In this document: positions 8,609-16,439 of the stretch, piece after piece
Layout: every line of letters starts with the position of its first letter
How positions within the stretch are numbered: position 1 is the first letter of the stretch
NCBI GenBank assembly: GCA_964611645.1
Contig: CAZTAO010000019.1
Span: forward strand, 1-64,000
DNA: 64,000 nucleotides
Origin: CAZTAO01 sp964611645
GTDB lineage: Bacteria; Armatimonadota; UBA5829
Direction: 5' to 3'
Translations under genes and position numbers: made by a program
Notes under the pieces: model-generated
What the model saw: the letters and a program-made list of their open reading frames with translations, nothing else
Databases searched by the model: none
What the model was told of the DNA's origin: nothing

Positions 8609-8638
8609 ATTATACCACCGCGCACGGCTGGCCGTAAA
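8609..8638 (-). promoter_or_regulatory. sigma70-type promoter of eno
   Basis: On the minus strand TTTACG (8638-8633), 18-bp spacer, perfect TATAAT (8614-8609). Predicted start near 8602, giving a leader of about 50 nt before eno. Confidence 0.7.
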
Positions 8639-8657
8639 CGTGGGGAGGTGTTGGGAG

Positions 8658-9365
8658 TTAGGTTCTGGGTTTTGGGAGATGCGTAAACGTCAGAATAGTC
8701 GGCAGGTTGTTGACTATTACGAAACCCTCGCTGCTTAGGCGGATTGGGTCGGTGGCGTTGCGGTCGATGATGGCGACCTGGCTGATTCCTGCCTCATTCG
8801 CCCACCGGCCGTCGGCACGGAGGTTGTCGCCGATCATGACCACGCGATCCGCGGGGAGACCGAGTTTCGAGAGGATGGTCCTGTAGAAATCGGGGGAACT
8901 CTTGCCTCCGTCGATTGTGTCCCCGCCGAAGAACTCGCTGATGTACGGAGACCCGTCGAAATCAGCCATTCCGCCTGATGCGAGCTTGCCCAGAGAGGTC
9001 ATTCGCGAGTTCGATGTGGCGGCGCAGACCGTGAATCCCGCCTGTTTGGCCTGCCTGAGAAACTCTTTGGCATCGTCGGGAACTGCTATGCCCGAGCGCT
9101 CGTGAAGCTTCAGCATCCTGTTCCACAACTCCCTCAGCGGCAGGCCATACTTGGCTGCAAGCTGGAACAGGCAGACATCCTGAGTGTATTCGGGCGGGTT
9201 GTCGAGGTCATCGAGGTGACTTTCGCGCCATAGCTGAAAGAACATGCCCTCGTAAGAGATGTCCTCGGCCTCGCGAATGGGAACTGTAAGCTTCGTCGCG
9301 CGGATAAGCGTGTTGTCGATATCGACCAGCAGATGCGATGCGGTGAATGATATGGGCTGGGTCAA
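8658..9365 (-). CDS. HAD-superfamily hydrolase
   Basis: A 235-residue haloacid dehalogenase-type phosphatase. Motif I 'LLVDIDNTLI' (DxDxT), motif II 'AATSNSRM', motif III Lys in 'GGKSSPDFYRTIL' and motif IV 'VVMIGDNLRADGRWA' are all in order, so the active site is intact. The cap between motifs I and II is alpha-helical (C1 type). The TTG start at 9365 has GAGGAG 6 nt upstream. It is the last gene of a three-gene set: GH38 mannosidase, sugar isomerase/epimerase, HAD, with gaps of 18 and 13 nt. A sugar-phosphate substrate is a reasonable guess from this context but is not shown by the sequence. Confidence 0.85.
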   Translation of the reverse strand: MTQPISFTASHLLVDIDNTLIRATKLTVPIREAEDISYEGMFFQLWRESHLDDLDNPPEYTQDVCLFQLAAKYGLPLRELWNRMLKLHERSGIAVPDDAKEFLRQAKQAGFTVCAATSNSRMTSLGKLASGGMADFDGSPYISEFFGGDTIDGGKSSPDFYRTILSKLGLPADRVVMIGDNLRADGRWANEAGISQVAIIDRNATDPIRLSSEGFVIVNNLPTILTFTHLPKPRT

Positions 9366-9378
9366 TGGTATCTCCTCG

Positions 9379-10170
9379 CTACTCCTCTAACAATCTCTCG
9401 ACATACTCGCGAATGGTCCGATACGCACTAGTCAGCGGTGGCTGCAAGTCCTTGAGGAGATGGTTGTTGTCTTCGACCGATATTCTGCCTGCGTAGCCCG
9501 CTGCTTTGAGCGCGTGGATGAAACCTGGGAAGTCGTACGCCGACTCGGTGTTGCTGTTGGTGATGGGCGGCGTAGCCAGGTGGATATGCGCCAGGCGATT
9601 GCCGGCGGCAAGGATGCTGTCGAATGACTCGGATTCGTTGGTCATGTGGAACAAGTCCGCGAGAAGCTTGCAGTTGGGGTGGCTGACTTTGTCAACGAAC
9701 GCAATTCCCTCATCCACGCGGTTAAGCAGATTGCACGCGCCCAAAAACAGCGGTTCCATCGCAATCGTTATGTCATACTTGCTCGCCGTTTCTGCCGCTG
9801 TCCGCGCGGCGGTCTCCAACTCTTTCCAGGCAGTGTCAACGGCATAGCCATCCGGCACCATTCTTGCTCCGCCTGAGCCGAAGACAACCACCTTCGCACC
9901 AACCTGGGACGCTCTCCACAGCACCACGTCCATCCGCCTGGCCGTAGCAACTATGTCAATGTCAGCCCCCACTACGCGACACTGCGCCGGCAGGAAGCAG
10001 TTGAAAGCCTCGACTGGGATCTGCGACGCGAGAATGGCGTCGCGCACGGACGCAAATGCCGATTCATATTCATCCGGCAGCAGGTCATAGGCTCCGAGTT
10101 CGGCGAAGTCAAACCCGGCCTCGTGGGCATCGTTGAGCCTTTCCACTGCCGTGCATATACCAATCCGCAT
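9379..10170 (-). CDS. Sugar phosphate isomerase/epimerase (xylose isomerase-like TIM barrel)
   Basis: A 263-residue AP-endonuclease-2/xylose-isomerase-like TIM barrel. Visible metal-site blocks: 'ITIAMEPLFLGACNLLN' (Glu), 'LLADLFHMTNE' (Asp and His), 'LAHIHLATPP' (His) and 'GRISVEDNNH' (Glu). 'AGFDFAELGAYDLLP' near the start is the typical first strand. Members act as isomerases, epimerases or dehydratases on sugars and inositols; specificity cannot be read. ATG start at 10170. The gene lies 18 nt after the GH38 mannosidase, so it may process the released sugar. Confidence 0.85.
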   Translation of the reverse strand: MRIGICTAVERLNDAHEAGFDFAELGAYDLLPDEYESAFASVRDAILASQIPVEAFNCFLPAQCRVVGADIDIVATARRMDVVLWRASQVGAKVVVFGSGGARMVPDGYAVDTAWKELETAARTAAETASKYDITIAMEPLFLGACNLLNRVDEGIAFVDKVSHPNCKLLADLFHMTNESESFDSILAAGNRLAHIHLATPPITNSNTESAYDFPGFIHALKAAGYAGRISVEDNNHLLKDLQPPLTSAYRTIREYVERLLEE

Positions 10171-10188
10171 CGCAGTTCTCAGCCTCCG

Positions 10189-12348
10189 CTAAGAGTTCTC
10201 CCGCACTACCTTGAACGGCTCGATGAATGTTGCAAGGAGCCTGTCCAGTTCATCCGAGCTAATGCCGGGCTGGGTCAGGAACCGGAACCGGAACTCGTGC
10301 AGGCCCAGGTCGGTATGCTCCAGCGGGCCAAGTTCGTCTATCTTCCAAGGGTCGTGGAAACCGAAGATACTGGATCGGATAAGGGTGAAGCGCAGGCGTT
10401 CGTCGAACCGATCCATTGCGAACGCTCCATCCTGCAGTATCGCCAGGTTTCCAGCCTGAATCCACCCGTGCAGAGGCTCCTCGCGGCGGTTGGTGCGCTT
10501 CTCGATGGCTCCGCCCGGCCCCTGCGCGATGAACATATCGAGGCGCTCTGCAGGCGCAAGTTCCATCTTCAGGATGCTGCGAGGCTCCTGCCAGTAGACT
10601 TTGATCCTCAGGTCCGCAAAAGGCATACCCTTGTAGACCGCGAATGTGAGTTCCAACGATGAATCCCTGAACTTCTGTTTCGACACGAGGAATGAAGCCA
10701 ACTTCCCCACGACAACCGCGCTCATCTCCTGCTCAAACCACCCCGTCCCTTCGCCGTAACCGGCCAAACCATGGCTCCACGTGTCGCTGTCATCGGGCAT
10801 CACGCTGAACACAAGCGGGGTCTTGAAGAACGCCTTACCGGATGCCGCTCCTGCTATTTGTCCTGGCGCATCGACCTTGAGAATGTCCTGCGCCGCAGAC
10901 TCGCCGGGCTTGAAGAAGTGCGCGTCTCCGAACCCGAACTTCGGTTCTGCGTCTGTGTCGAAGTAGTATGATTTCATAGTCTTGGCGGGAATTGTGTCGA
11001 CAAACAGCCACCTGCGGTTGCCGCACTTCACCGACGCCGTCACTTCCTGGATCGGCAGTTCCTTGCCTGAGATGTCTCTGAAAGGCGCGCCGTCGCGGTA
11101 ATATTGGAAACTCTCTATCTGAAACGGCCCGGTGACGGGGTAGGGGAGGGAGTTGTAGAGCCGGAACTCGCCCTCTTTCCTGGTAACCGCTTGGCTGCCG
11201 GAGATGCGCTTCAGGGCCTCGTATGAGGTGTTCAGAGCCTCGGAGTTCACCCCGCCGAGGTCGTCAAGGCACTGTTTGGCGGCATCTGGCGAACAAGACC
11301 CCGGCAGGATGTCGTGGAACTCGTTGAAGATCGTGGTTTCCCAGAGGGGATCTAGAAGACTTCCCTCACCCCGACCCCTTTCGCAGCCCGCTTCGCTAGG
11401 GCTGCTTGCGGGCAGCGCCTCTCCCGCGCGGGGGAGAGGGGGAATGGGTGCGTCGTCGATGACTCGTTGTGTGTAGGTAAGCGCACGCTCGGCGGTTCTC
11501 ACTGCGTGCTTGATGGCGCGGTTGACTGAGTAGCAGCCGATGGCGTGCATGTGCAGGTCGCCTGAATACGTGGGGATGTCTGGCAGTTTCTCTGCCTCTT
11601 TGAAGAAATCCAGGCAGGTTGCGAACTGCATCCCCAGTTGAGGCCGGCTGAGCGTCTCAGCCTTGTAGAACTCTATCTCGCGCTTGGTCGGCCCGCCGCC
11701 GTGGTCACCGACTCCGAAGAAGAAGCAGGCGAGGTTGTTGATGTACATAGACTCGTCGCCGATGCGCTCGCGCAGAGAGTCAAAGTCCATATCCCGGCCC
11801 TGGGTGTAGTGGTATTTGAGCCTGTAGCACAGCACCCGGCTGCCCTCGTGCTCCCACCAGAACAGGTTCGATGGCAGGTCGGGCTTCTCGGATTCCTGCG
11901 GGCGACTGAATACATAGTACTTGAACCCGCTTTCGGCCAACAGGGTAGGGAGGGTCGCAGGGTGCCCGAACGAGTCCGGGCTGTAAGCTACCGGCACATC
12001 CACCCCGAACCGGTCCTTTGCGTACGCTAGGGAAATCTCCGCGCTCTTTCTGAAGCTATCGGCTGTGGGCAGGTTGCAGTCGGCCTCTACAAGCCACCCG
12101 CCCACAATCTCCCAACGCCCAATCGCAACATGAGCCTTGATACGCTCAAACACATCCGGCGAATAATGCTCCACCCACTTGTAGAAAGAGATCGAGCTTG
12201 CAGAAAACCTTAGATCCGGGTACTCATCCAGCCGTTCACAAGCCGAGCGGAAAGTGTTGATGATCTCATCGATCCCCTCATACTTGTCCCAAAGCCACAC
12301 CGGGTCGATGTGAGAGTTGGATACGAGAAACAAACGCTTATTGGCCAA
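10189..12348 (-). CDS. GH38 alpha-mannosidase (first of two), with in-frame repeat insertion
   Basis: A 719-residue class II alpha-mannosidase without a signal peptide, so probably cytoplasmic. Zinc-site and catalytic blocks: 'SNSHIDPVWLWDKYE' (residues 11-25), 'GGWLVEADCNLP' (about 84-95), 'AYSPDSFGHPATLP' (nucleophile Asp) and 'TTIFNEFHDILPGSC' (about 336-350). C-terminal beta domains follow. Unusually, residues about 301-330 ('PPLPRAGEALPASSP' and on) are encoded by a mobile-repeat-like palindrome (11361-11447) inserted in frame immediately before the conserved 'ETTIFNEFHD' block. TTG start at 12348 has AGAGGA 8 nt upstream. It heads an operon with a sugar isomerase and a HAD phosphatase. 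Whether the insertion harms activity is unknown. Confidence 0.9.
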   Translation of the reverse strand: MANKRLFLVSNSHIDPVWLWDKYEGIDEIINTFRSACERLDEYPDLRFSASSISFYKWVEHYSPDVFERIKAHVAIGRWEIVGGWLVEADCNLPTADSFRKSAEISLAYAKDRFGVDVPVAYSPDSFGHPATLPTLLAESGFKYYVFSRPQESEKPDLPSNLFWWEHEGSRVLCYRLKYHYTQGRDMDFDSLRERIGDESMYINNLACFFFGVGDHGGGPTKREIEFYKAETLSRPQLGMQFATCLDFFKEAEKLPDIPTYSGDLHMHAIGCYSVNRAIKHAVRTAERALTYTQRVIDDAPIPPLPRAGEALPASSPSEAGCERGRGEGSLLDPLWETTIFNEFHDILPGSCSPDAAKQCLDDLGGVNSEALNTSYEALKRISGSQAVTRKEGEFRLYNSLPYPVTGPFQIESFQYYRDGAPFRDISGKELPIQEVTASVKCGNRRWLFVDTIPAKTMKSYYFDTDAEPKFGFGDAHFFKPGESAAQDILKVDAPGQIAGAASGKAFFKTPLVFSVMPDDSDTWSHGLAGYGEGTGWFEQEMSAVVVGKLASFLVSKQKFRDSSLELTFAVYKGMPFADLRIKVYWQEPRSILKMELAPAERLDMFIAQGPGGAIEKRTNRREEPLHGWIQAGNLAILQDGAFAMDRFDERLRFTLIRSSIFGFHDPWKIDELGPLEHTDLGLHEFRFRFLTQPGISSDELDRLLATFIEPFKVVRENS
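11361..11447 (-). repeat. Palindromic CCCTCTCCCCG-type repeat inserted in a coding region
   Basis: On the minus strand the element contains CCCTCTCCCCCGCGCGGGAG, then a GCAGCCC...GGGCTGC stem, and ends with GGGGTGAGGG. The same order (CCCTCTCCCC hairpin, GC-rich second stem, GGGTGAGGGG end) is found at 46561-46650, and a short form occurs at 36164-36207. It is 87 bp long, a multiple of three, and keeps the GH38 frame open. Confidence 0.75.
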
Positions 12349-12371
12349 TATTGCAGTCCTCTACAGTCTGA

Positions 12372-12822
12372 TAATAGCCTCTTGATGTCAGGCGAGTTGG
12401 TCTGAATCGTGTCCTCAGGCCATTGAAGTTTACGGGTCGAGAGGGTAGGACGGGTGGCTAGACAAGTAAGCCATCGTGATCATAGCGCTAAGTAGGAGCA
12501 GCCCACAGATAATCAAAGGCAGACCTACAGTCGGTTTCCTGATCCGCATGAACCCTTCCATGAGCAGAGCAAGACAACCAACGACAAATAGTGGACCCAG
12601 CATGCCGCCAATGAAGCCGAATACTGCTGGTACGACTTGCAGCAGAGCCATGCTTAGGAGTCCAAGGGCTATGGCGCCGCCCCAAACTTCAGCGACAACA
12701 AACAGTTCCCTGGAATCCTCGCCTTGCCTCTTCAGAACCAGATGCGTCACCAGAGGGAATATCCATCCGGAGCTGATGACGGCATTTATGTACATACCCA
12801 ACTGGTCGTGCGTGAACGGCAT
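12372..12822 (-). pseudogene. Truncated, frameshifted member of the MPFT membrane-protein family
   Basis: The intact frame (12430-12822, 130 residues) begins 'MPFTHDQLGMYINAV' and matches the N-terminal three transmembrane segments of the next gene, including 'GFMRIRKPTVGLPLIICGLL'. It stops at 12430. One base out of frame, the homology goes on: 'RKLQWPEDTIQTNSPDIKR' (12434-12372) aligns with 'RKFQGPKGTIRTNAPNIDK' of the neighbour. Homology then ends abruptly just before the GH38 start at 12348, so the whole soluble domain is missing. The product, if made, would be a bare three-helix membrane protein. The 9-nt gap to the upstream paralogue is identical to the next gap in the array. Confidence 0.75.
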
Positions 12823-12831
12823 TCGCTTATC

Positions 12832-13809
12832 CTACTTGATCTCGACCGTAGTGTCTTTTATCTTGATCGGGAACGGTTCGCGATCAAGTAGTGGGCGCAA
12901 CGTCACTGCGCCGGACACAGTGTCCGGGATAGCAGCAGCGTAGGCACCTTCTTTGATCTGGATAGGCAAGTCAGCATACTCGCCTTGCCACACAGATTTG
13001 CCGTGCGAGTCAATGACGACTATGGGAGGGTCGCTGCCCCGTGGGGTGGTCCAGTGGTTGCCCAACGCGTCAGTTATGATGCACGCAAGGGTCAGGGTGC
13101 GACCTTCCCGTTTGATCACTCGGATAGAAGCAGTGAAGGGCTGCGGCAGTTTGAACGTGGTCTCGCTGTCAGCCGACACTGTGAGCCTGATGCCTTTGTC
13201 GATGCTGTATGTCACGCGCTCCGCACGCCCTTCTGAGTCCTGGACTTGAAACCATATTTTGTCCAGCCGATGCTCGCCTGCTGGAATTGCTGAGTTTGTG
13301 TCTCGAACGCTGTAGATGTACAGCCTGTCTTCGGGCAAATACACGGCTAAGAGTTTGTCGATGTTAGGCGCATTGGTCCGAATCGTACCCTTAGGCCCTT
13401 GGAACTTACGCGCATTGAAAGCGTTGGATAATTCGTACGAGTTGCTGTACGAGTAGGCCCAAACGGCCACTGCGGAAGCGACGAGAAGCCCACAGAGAAT
13501 AAGAGGCAGACCTACAGACGGCTTCCTGATCCGCATGAACCCGACTATGAGCAGGGCAAGCCAACCCCAGTAGAACACGCCGCCCACCAGGGCAACAAAC
13601 AGGCCAAAGACATCCAGGCCAGCGTACGCCAGAGCAGCGCTTCCAAGGCCGATTGCAGCAGCGCCTCCCCAAGCCTTGGCGACGAAACCAAGCTCCTTTG
13701 AGTCCTCCTCGTGTTTTCTCAGACGCAAGAGCGCGGCCAGCGGGATGATCCATCCCAAAGCGGCTACGCCTGTATAATAGGCGGTCAATTGTTCATATGT
13801 GAACGGCAT
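12832..13809 (-). CDS. Unknown membrane protein, intact member of a three-gene tandem family
   Basis: A 325-residue protein of unknown function. Three or four hydrophobic segments fill residues about 10-125 ('GWIIPLAALL', 'AAIGLGSAALAYAGL', 'LALLIVGFMRI', 'LILCGLLVASAVAVWAY'), and a soluble, probably beta-rich domain fills 135-325 and ends 'FPIKIKDTTVEIK'. This is the only undamaged copy of three tandem paralogues (12372-14772). Start ATG at 13809 follows AGGATAAG closely. The stop-to-start spacer upstream is the 9-mer GATAAGCGA, the same as that downstream, which shows that the unit duplicated with its spacer. No function is proposed. Confidence 0.7.
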   Translation of the reverse strand: MPFTYEQLTAYYTGVAALGWIIPLAALLRLRKHEEDSKELGFVAKAWGGAAAIGLGSAALAYAGLDVFGLFVALVGGVFYWGWLALLIVGFMRIRKPSVGLPLILCGLLVASAVAVWAYSYSNSYELSNAFNARKFQGPKGTIRTNAPNIDKLLAVYLPEDRLYIYSVRDTNSAIPAGEHRLDKIWFQVQDSEGRAERVTYSIDKGIRLTVSADSETTFKLPQPFTASIRVIKREGRTLTLACIITDALGNHWTTPRGSDPPIVVIDSHGKSVWQGEYADLPIQIKEGAYAAAIPDTVSGAVTLRPLLDREPFPIKIKDTTVEIK

Positions 13810-13818
13810 TCGCTTATC

Positions 13819-14772
13819 CTACTTGACCTCGATTTTAGTGTCCTTCACCTCAACCGCAAACGGGCAACTGCCCATATCTGGTCGCAGTGTGAGTCTGCCG
13901 GTTACTTTGTCTGGTACTCGCCCGGAGTACGTGCAGTTGCCGCCTCACCCATACGCGAATGTGCTGCGCCAGACCTGCTTCCCCTTGCTGTCCAGAGCGA
14001 CGAACTTCGGGTCGGTGCCGGGTGGCCCCGACAAATGCCACTTCCCGCCGCTGGAATCCTTGAGGGCGAATGAGAGCGACAGTGTGCGCCCACTCTTCAT
14101 GTCCAGGCTGATGGACGCGGTTATCGCGCCCCGGGCAGGCAGTTTGGTTGTCTGGTTCTGCTGTACTTCAAATGGCTGAGCGCCGCGCGGTGCCCCGCTT
14201 GCGTCCCAGAGATTACCCTTGGCGTCTTGTTTCGACAGCCGGATCTCGACCAGGTGATGCTGCCCCGCGGGCATAACCATCTTGCCGTCCCTGGGTGAGT
14301 AGGAGTAAGTCTTTCCGTCCGACTTGAAGACAGCAGATATGCTCCGGAGGTCCTGGATGCCGGCGTCAAGCGAGCCTTTGGGGCCGGAGTAAGCTGCTGC
14401 ATCGAATGGCTTGGCTCCGAACGCCGACTCAACACTTGGCAGGAGCGTGTCGGCCACTCGCAGCCCCACGCCGAGTATGACCACGCCCCAAACCGCGCCC
14501 ATTGTCACCAATACCCTGCCGACCCTGGGCGTGTCCAGCCTCACAAGACCGACTATCAGCACCGCCAGCCAGCCCACTATCAGGAAGATGGCGAAAGGTT
14601 TTGCAAGCACGGTGGCCACGGCGGCCAGCGCCCAGATCAGGGCCACATATTGCAGTTCCTTCGAGTTCTTCCCGGTGCGTTTGATCTTGAGCCAGTAGAC
14701 AAGTGGAACAACCCAGCCCAACAAAACGACCACCAGCGCGACAACTTCAATCGGACCAACCGGGCCAAACAT
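13819..14772 (-). pseudogene. Third tandem paralogue, interrupted by an in-frame TGA
   Basis: From ATG 14772 the frame encodes three membrane segments and a soluble domain (275 residues) ending 'WRSTFAYG', then TGA at 13947-13945. Beyond that stop, in the same frame, 41 further codons read 'GGNCTYSGRVPDKVTG', 'RLTLRPDMGSCPF' and 'AVEVKDTKIEVK' and end at TAG (13821-13819). This tail aligns with the intact neighbour's end 'PDTVSGAVTLRPLLD...IKIKDTTVEIK'. A recent nonsense mutation is the simplest reading, giving a product lacking its last strands; readthrough or a sequencing error are alternatives. N-terminus: 'IEVVALVVVLLGWVVPLVYW'. Confidence 0.75.
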
Positions 14773-14830
14773 TTCCAGTCACCTCCAAGATGGATCAACC
14801 GCGATCCCCAGTGCTTTGGTTGAAACCCTG

Positions 14831-15718
<888 letters not shown>

Positions 15719-15808
15719 TATCTGCCTGCCTGAGATGTTTTGGGTTCTGTACGATGATTCTACGAATGTTGCCCATAATCCTCCAAGCCCACACATTCAC
15801 TCGCGGTT

Positions 15809-15836
15809 TTGTGCTTCAAATGCGTTGTGCTATCAT
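15809..15836 (+). promoter_or_regulatory. Possible promoter of the nitroreductase-hydantoinase operon
   Basis: TTGTGC (15809-15814), 16-bp spacer, TATCAT (15831-15836). The leader that follows contains CCCCTG/CAGGGG arms around 15860-15880, which could fold into a hairpin ahead of the ATG at 15909. Weak match, moderate support only. Confidence 0.35.
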
Positions 15837-15908
15837 GGGTTACGGACGAAGTCGGCAAGTCCCCTGGCAGCTTCAGGGGGCTTTGGTTTGTGTGGTGGAG
15901 TTGGGCAA

Positions 15909-16439
15909 ATGCCAGTCAAGGGAATAGCAGAGCTCAGGAGCGTCAGGTTCTACAGAGACGAGCCGGTGCCGGATGAGATGATCGATGAGGTCGTCGCGGC
16001 GGGGTTTTGCGCTCCGTGCGCGCACGGCCTGCGCGCCTGCCACGTCGTAGTCGTAAAGGACCAGGCACGGCGCGACAAGATGGCCGGAATCCACAAGTGG
16101 TCGAAGTTCATCGCGCGAGCGCCGGTGGCGCTGGTTGTCTGCGTCGACAAAACCGGGGTCGACCATTTCTGGATCGAGGACGCTGCGGCGTGCCTAGAGA
16201 ATATGCTTACCCAGGCCACCGAACTCGGCTTGGCAAGCTGCTGGATCGGCATCAGAGGCGTATTCCAGGAGGGTAACGACGCGGAAGCGATAGTTCGCGA
16301 CGCTTGCGATATCCCTGAGGATGTGCACGTACTTGCGGTTACCCCCCTGGGCTACGCGGCCCGCCACCCTGGCCCTCGCGATCTCACCATCCCCACGGAC
16401 AGAGTCCATCACGAATCATACAAGGACAACAGAGAGTAA
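15909..16439 (+). CDS. Nitroreductase-family FMN protein
   Basis: A 176-residue flavoprotein of the nitroreductase family. 'IAELRSVRFYRDEPVP' is the N-terminal FMN-phosphate-binding block (R-S-x-R), 'APCAHGLRACHVVVV' corresponds to the usual APSxxNxQPW block but with Cys and His replacing Ser and Asn, and 'ATELGLASCWIGIRG' is the C-terminal FMN block. The size matches compact members. ATG 15909 is the only start compatible with this homology. The stop TAA overlaps the next ATG by one base (TAATG), so translation is likely coupled to the DUF1638-hydantoinase fusion. The physiological substrate is unknown; the linkage suggests a redox partner role. Confidence 0.8.
   Translation: MPVKGIAELRSVRFYRDEPVPDEMIDEVVAAGFCAPCAHGLRACHVVVVKDQARRDKMAGIHKWSKFIARAPVALVVCVDKTGVDHFWIEDAAACLENMLTQATELGLASCWIGIRGVFQEGNDAEAIVRDACDIPEDVHVLAVTPLGYAARHPGPRDLTIPTDRVHHESYKDNRE

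Noticed and set aside
13945..13947. Selenocysteine reading of the in-frame TGA
   Set aside because: The paralogue has no Cys at the aligned position, no SECIS-like hairpin was seen, and no selenocysteine genes are in the window.
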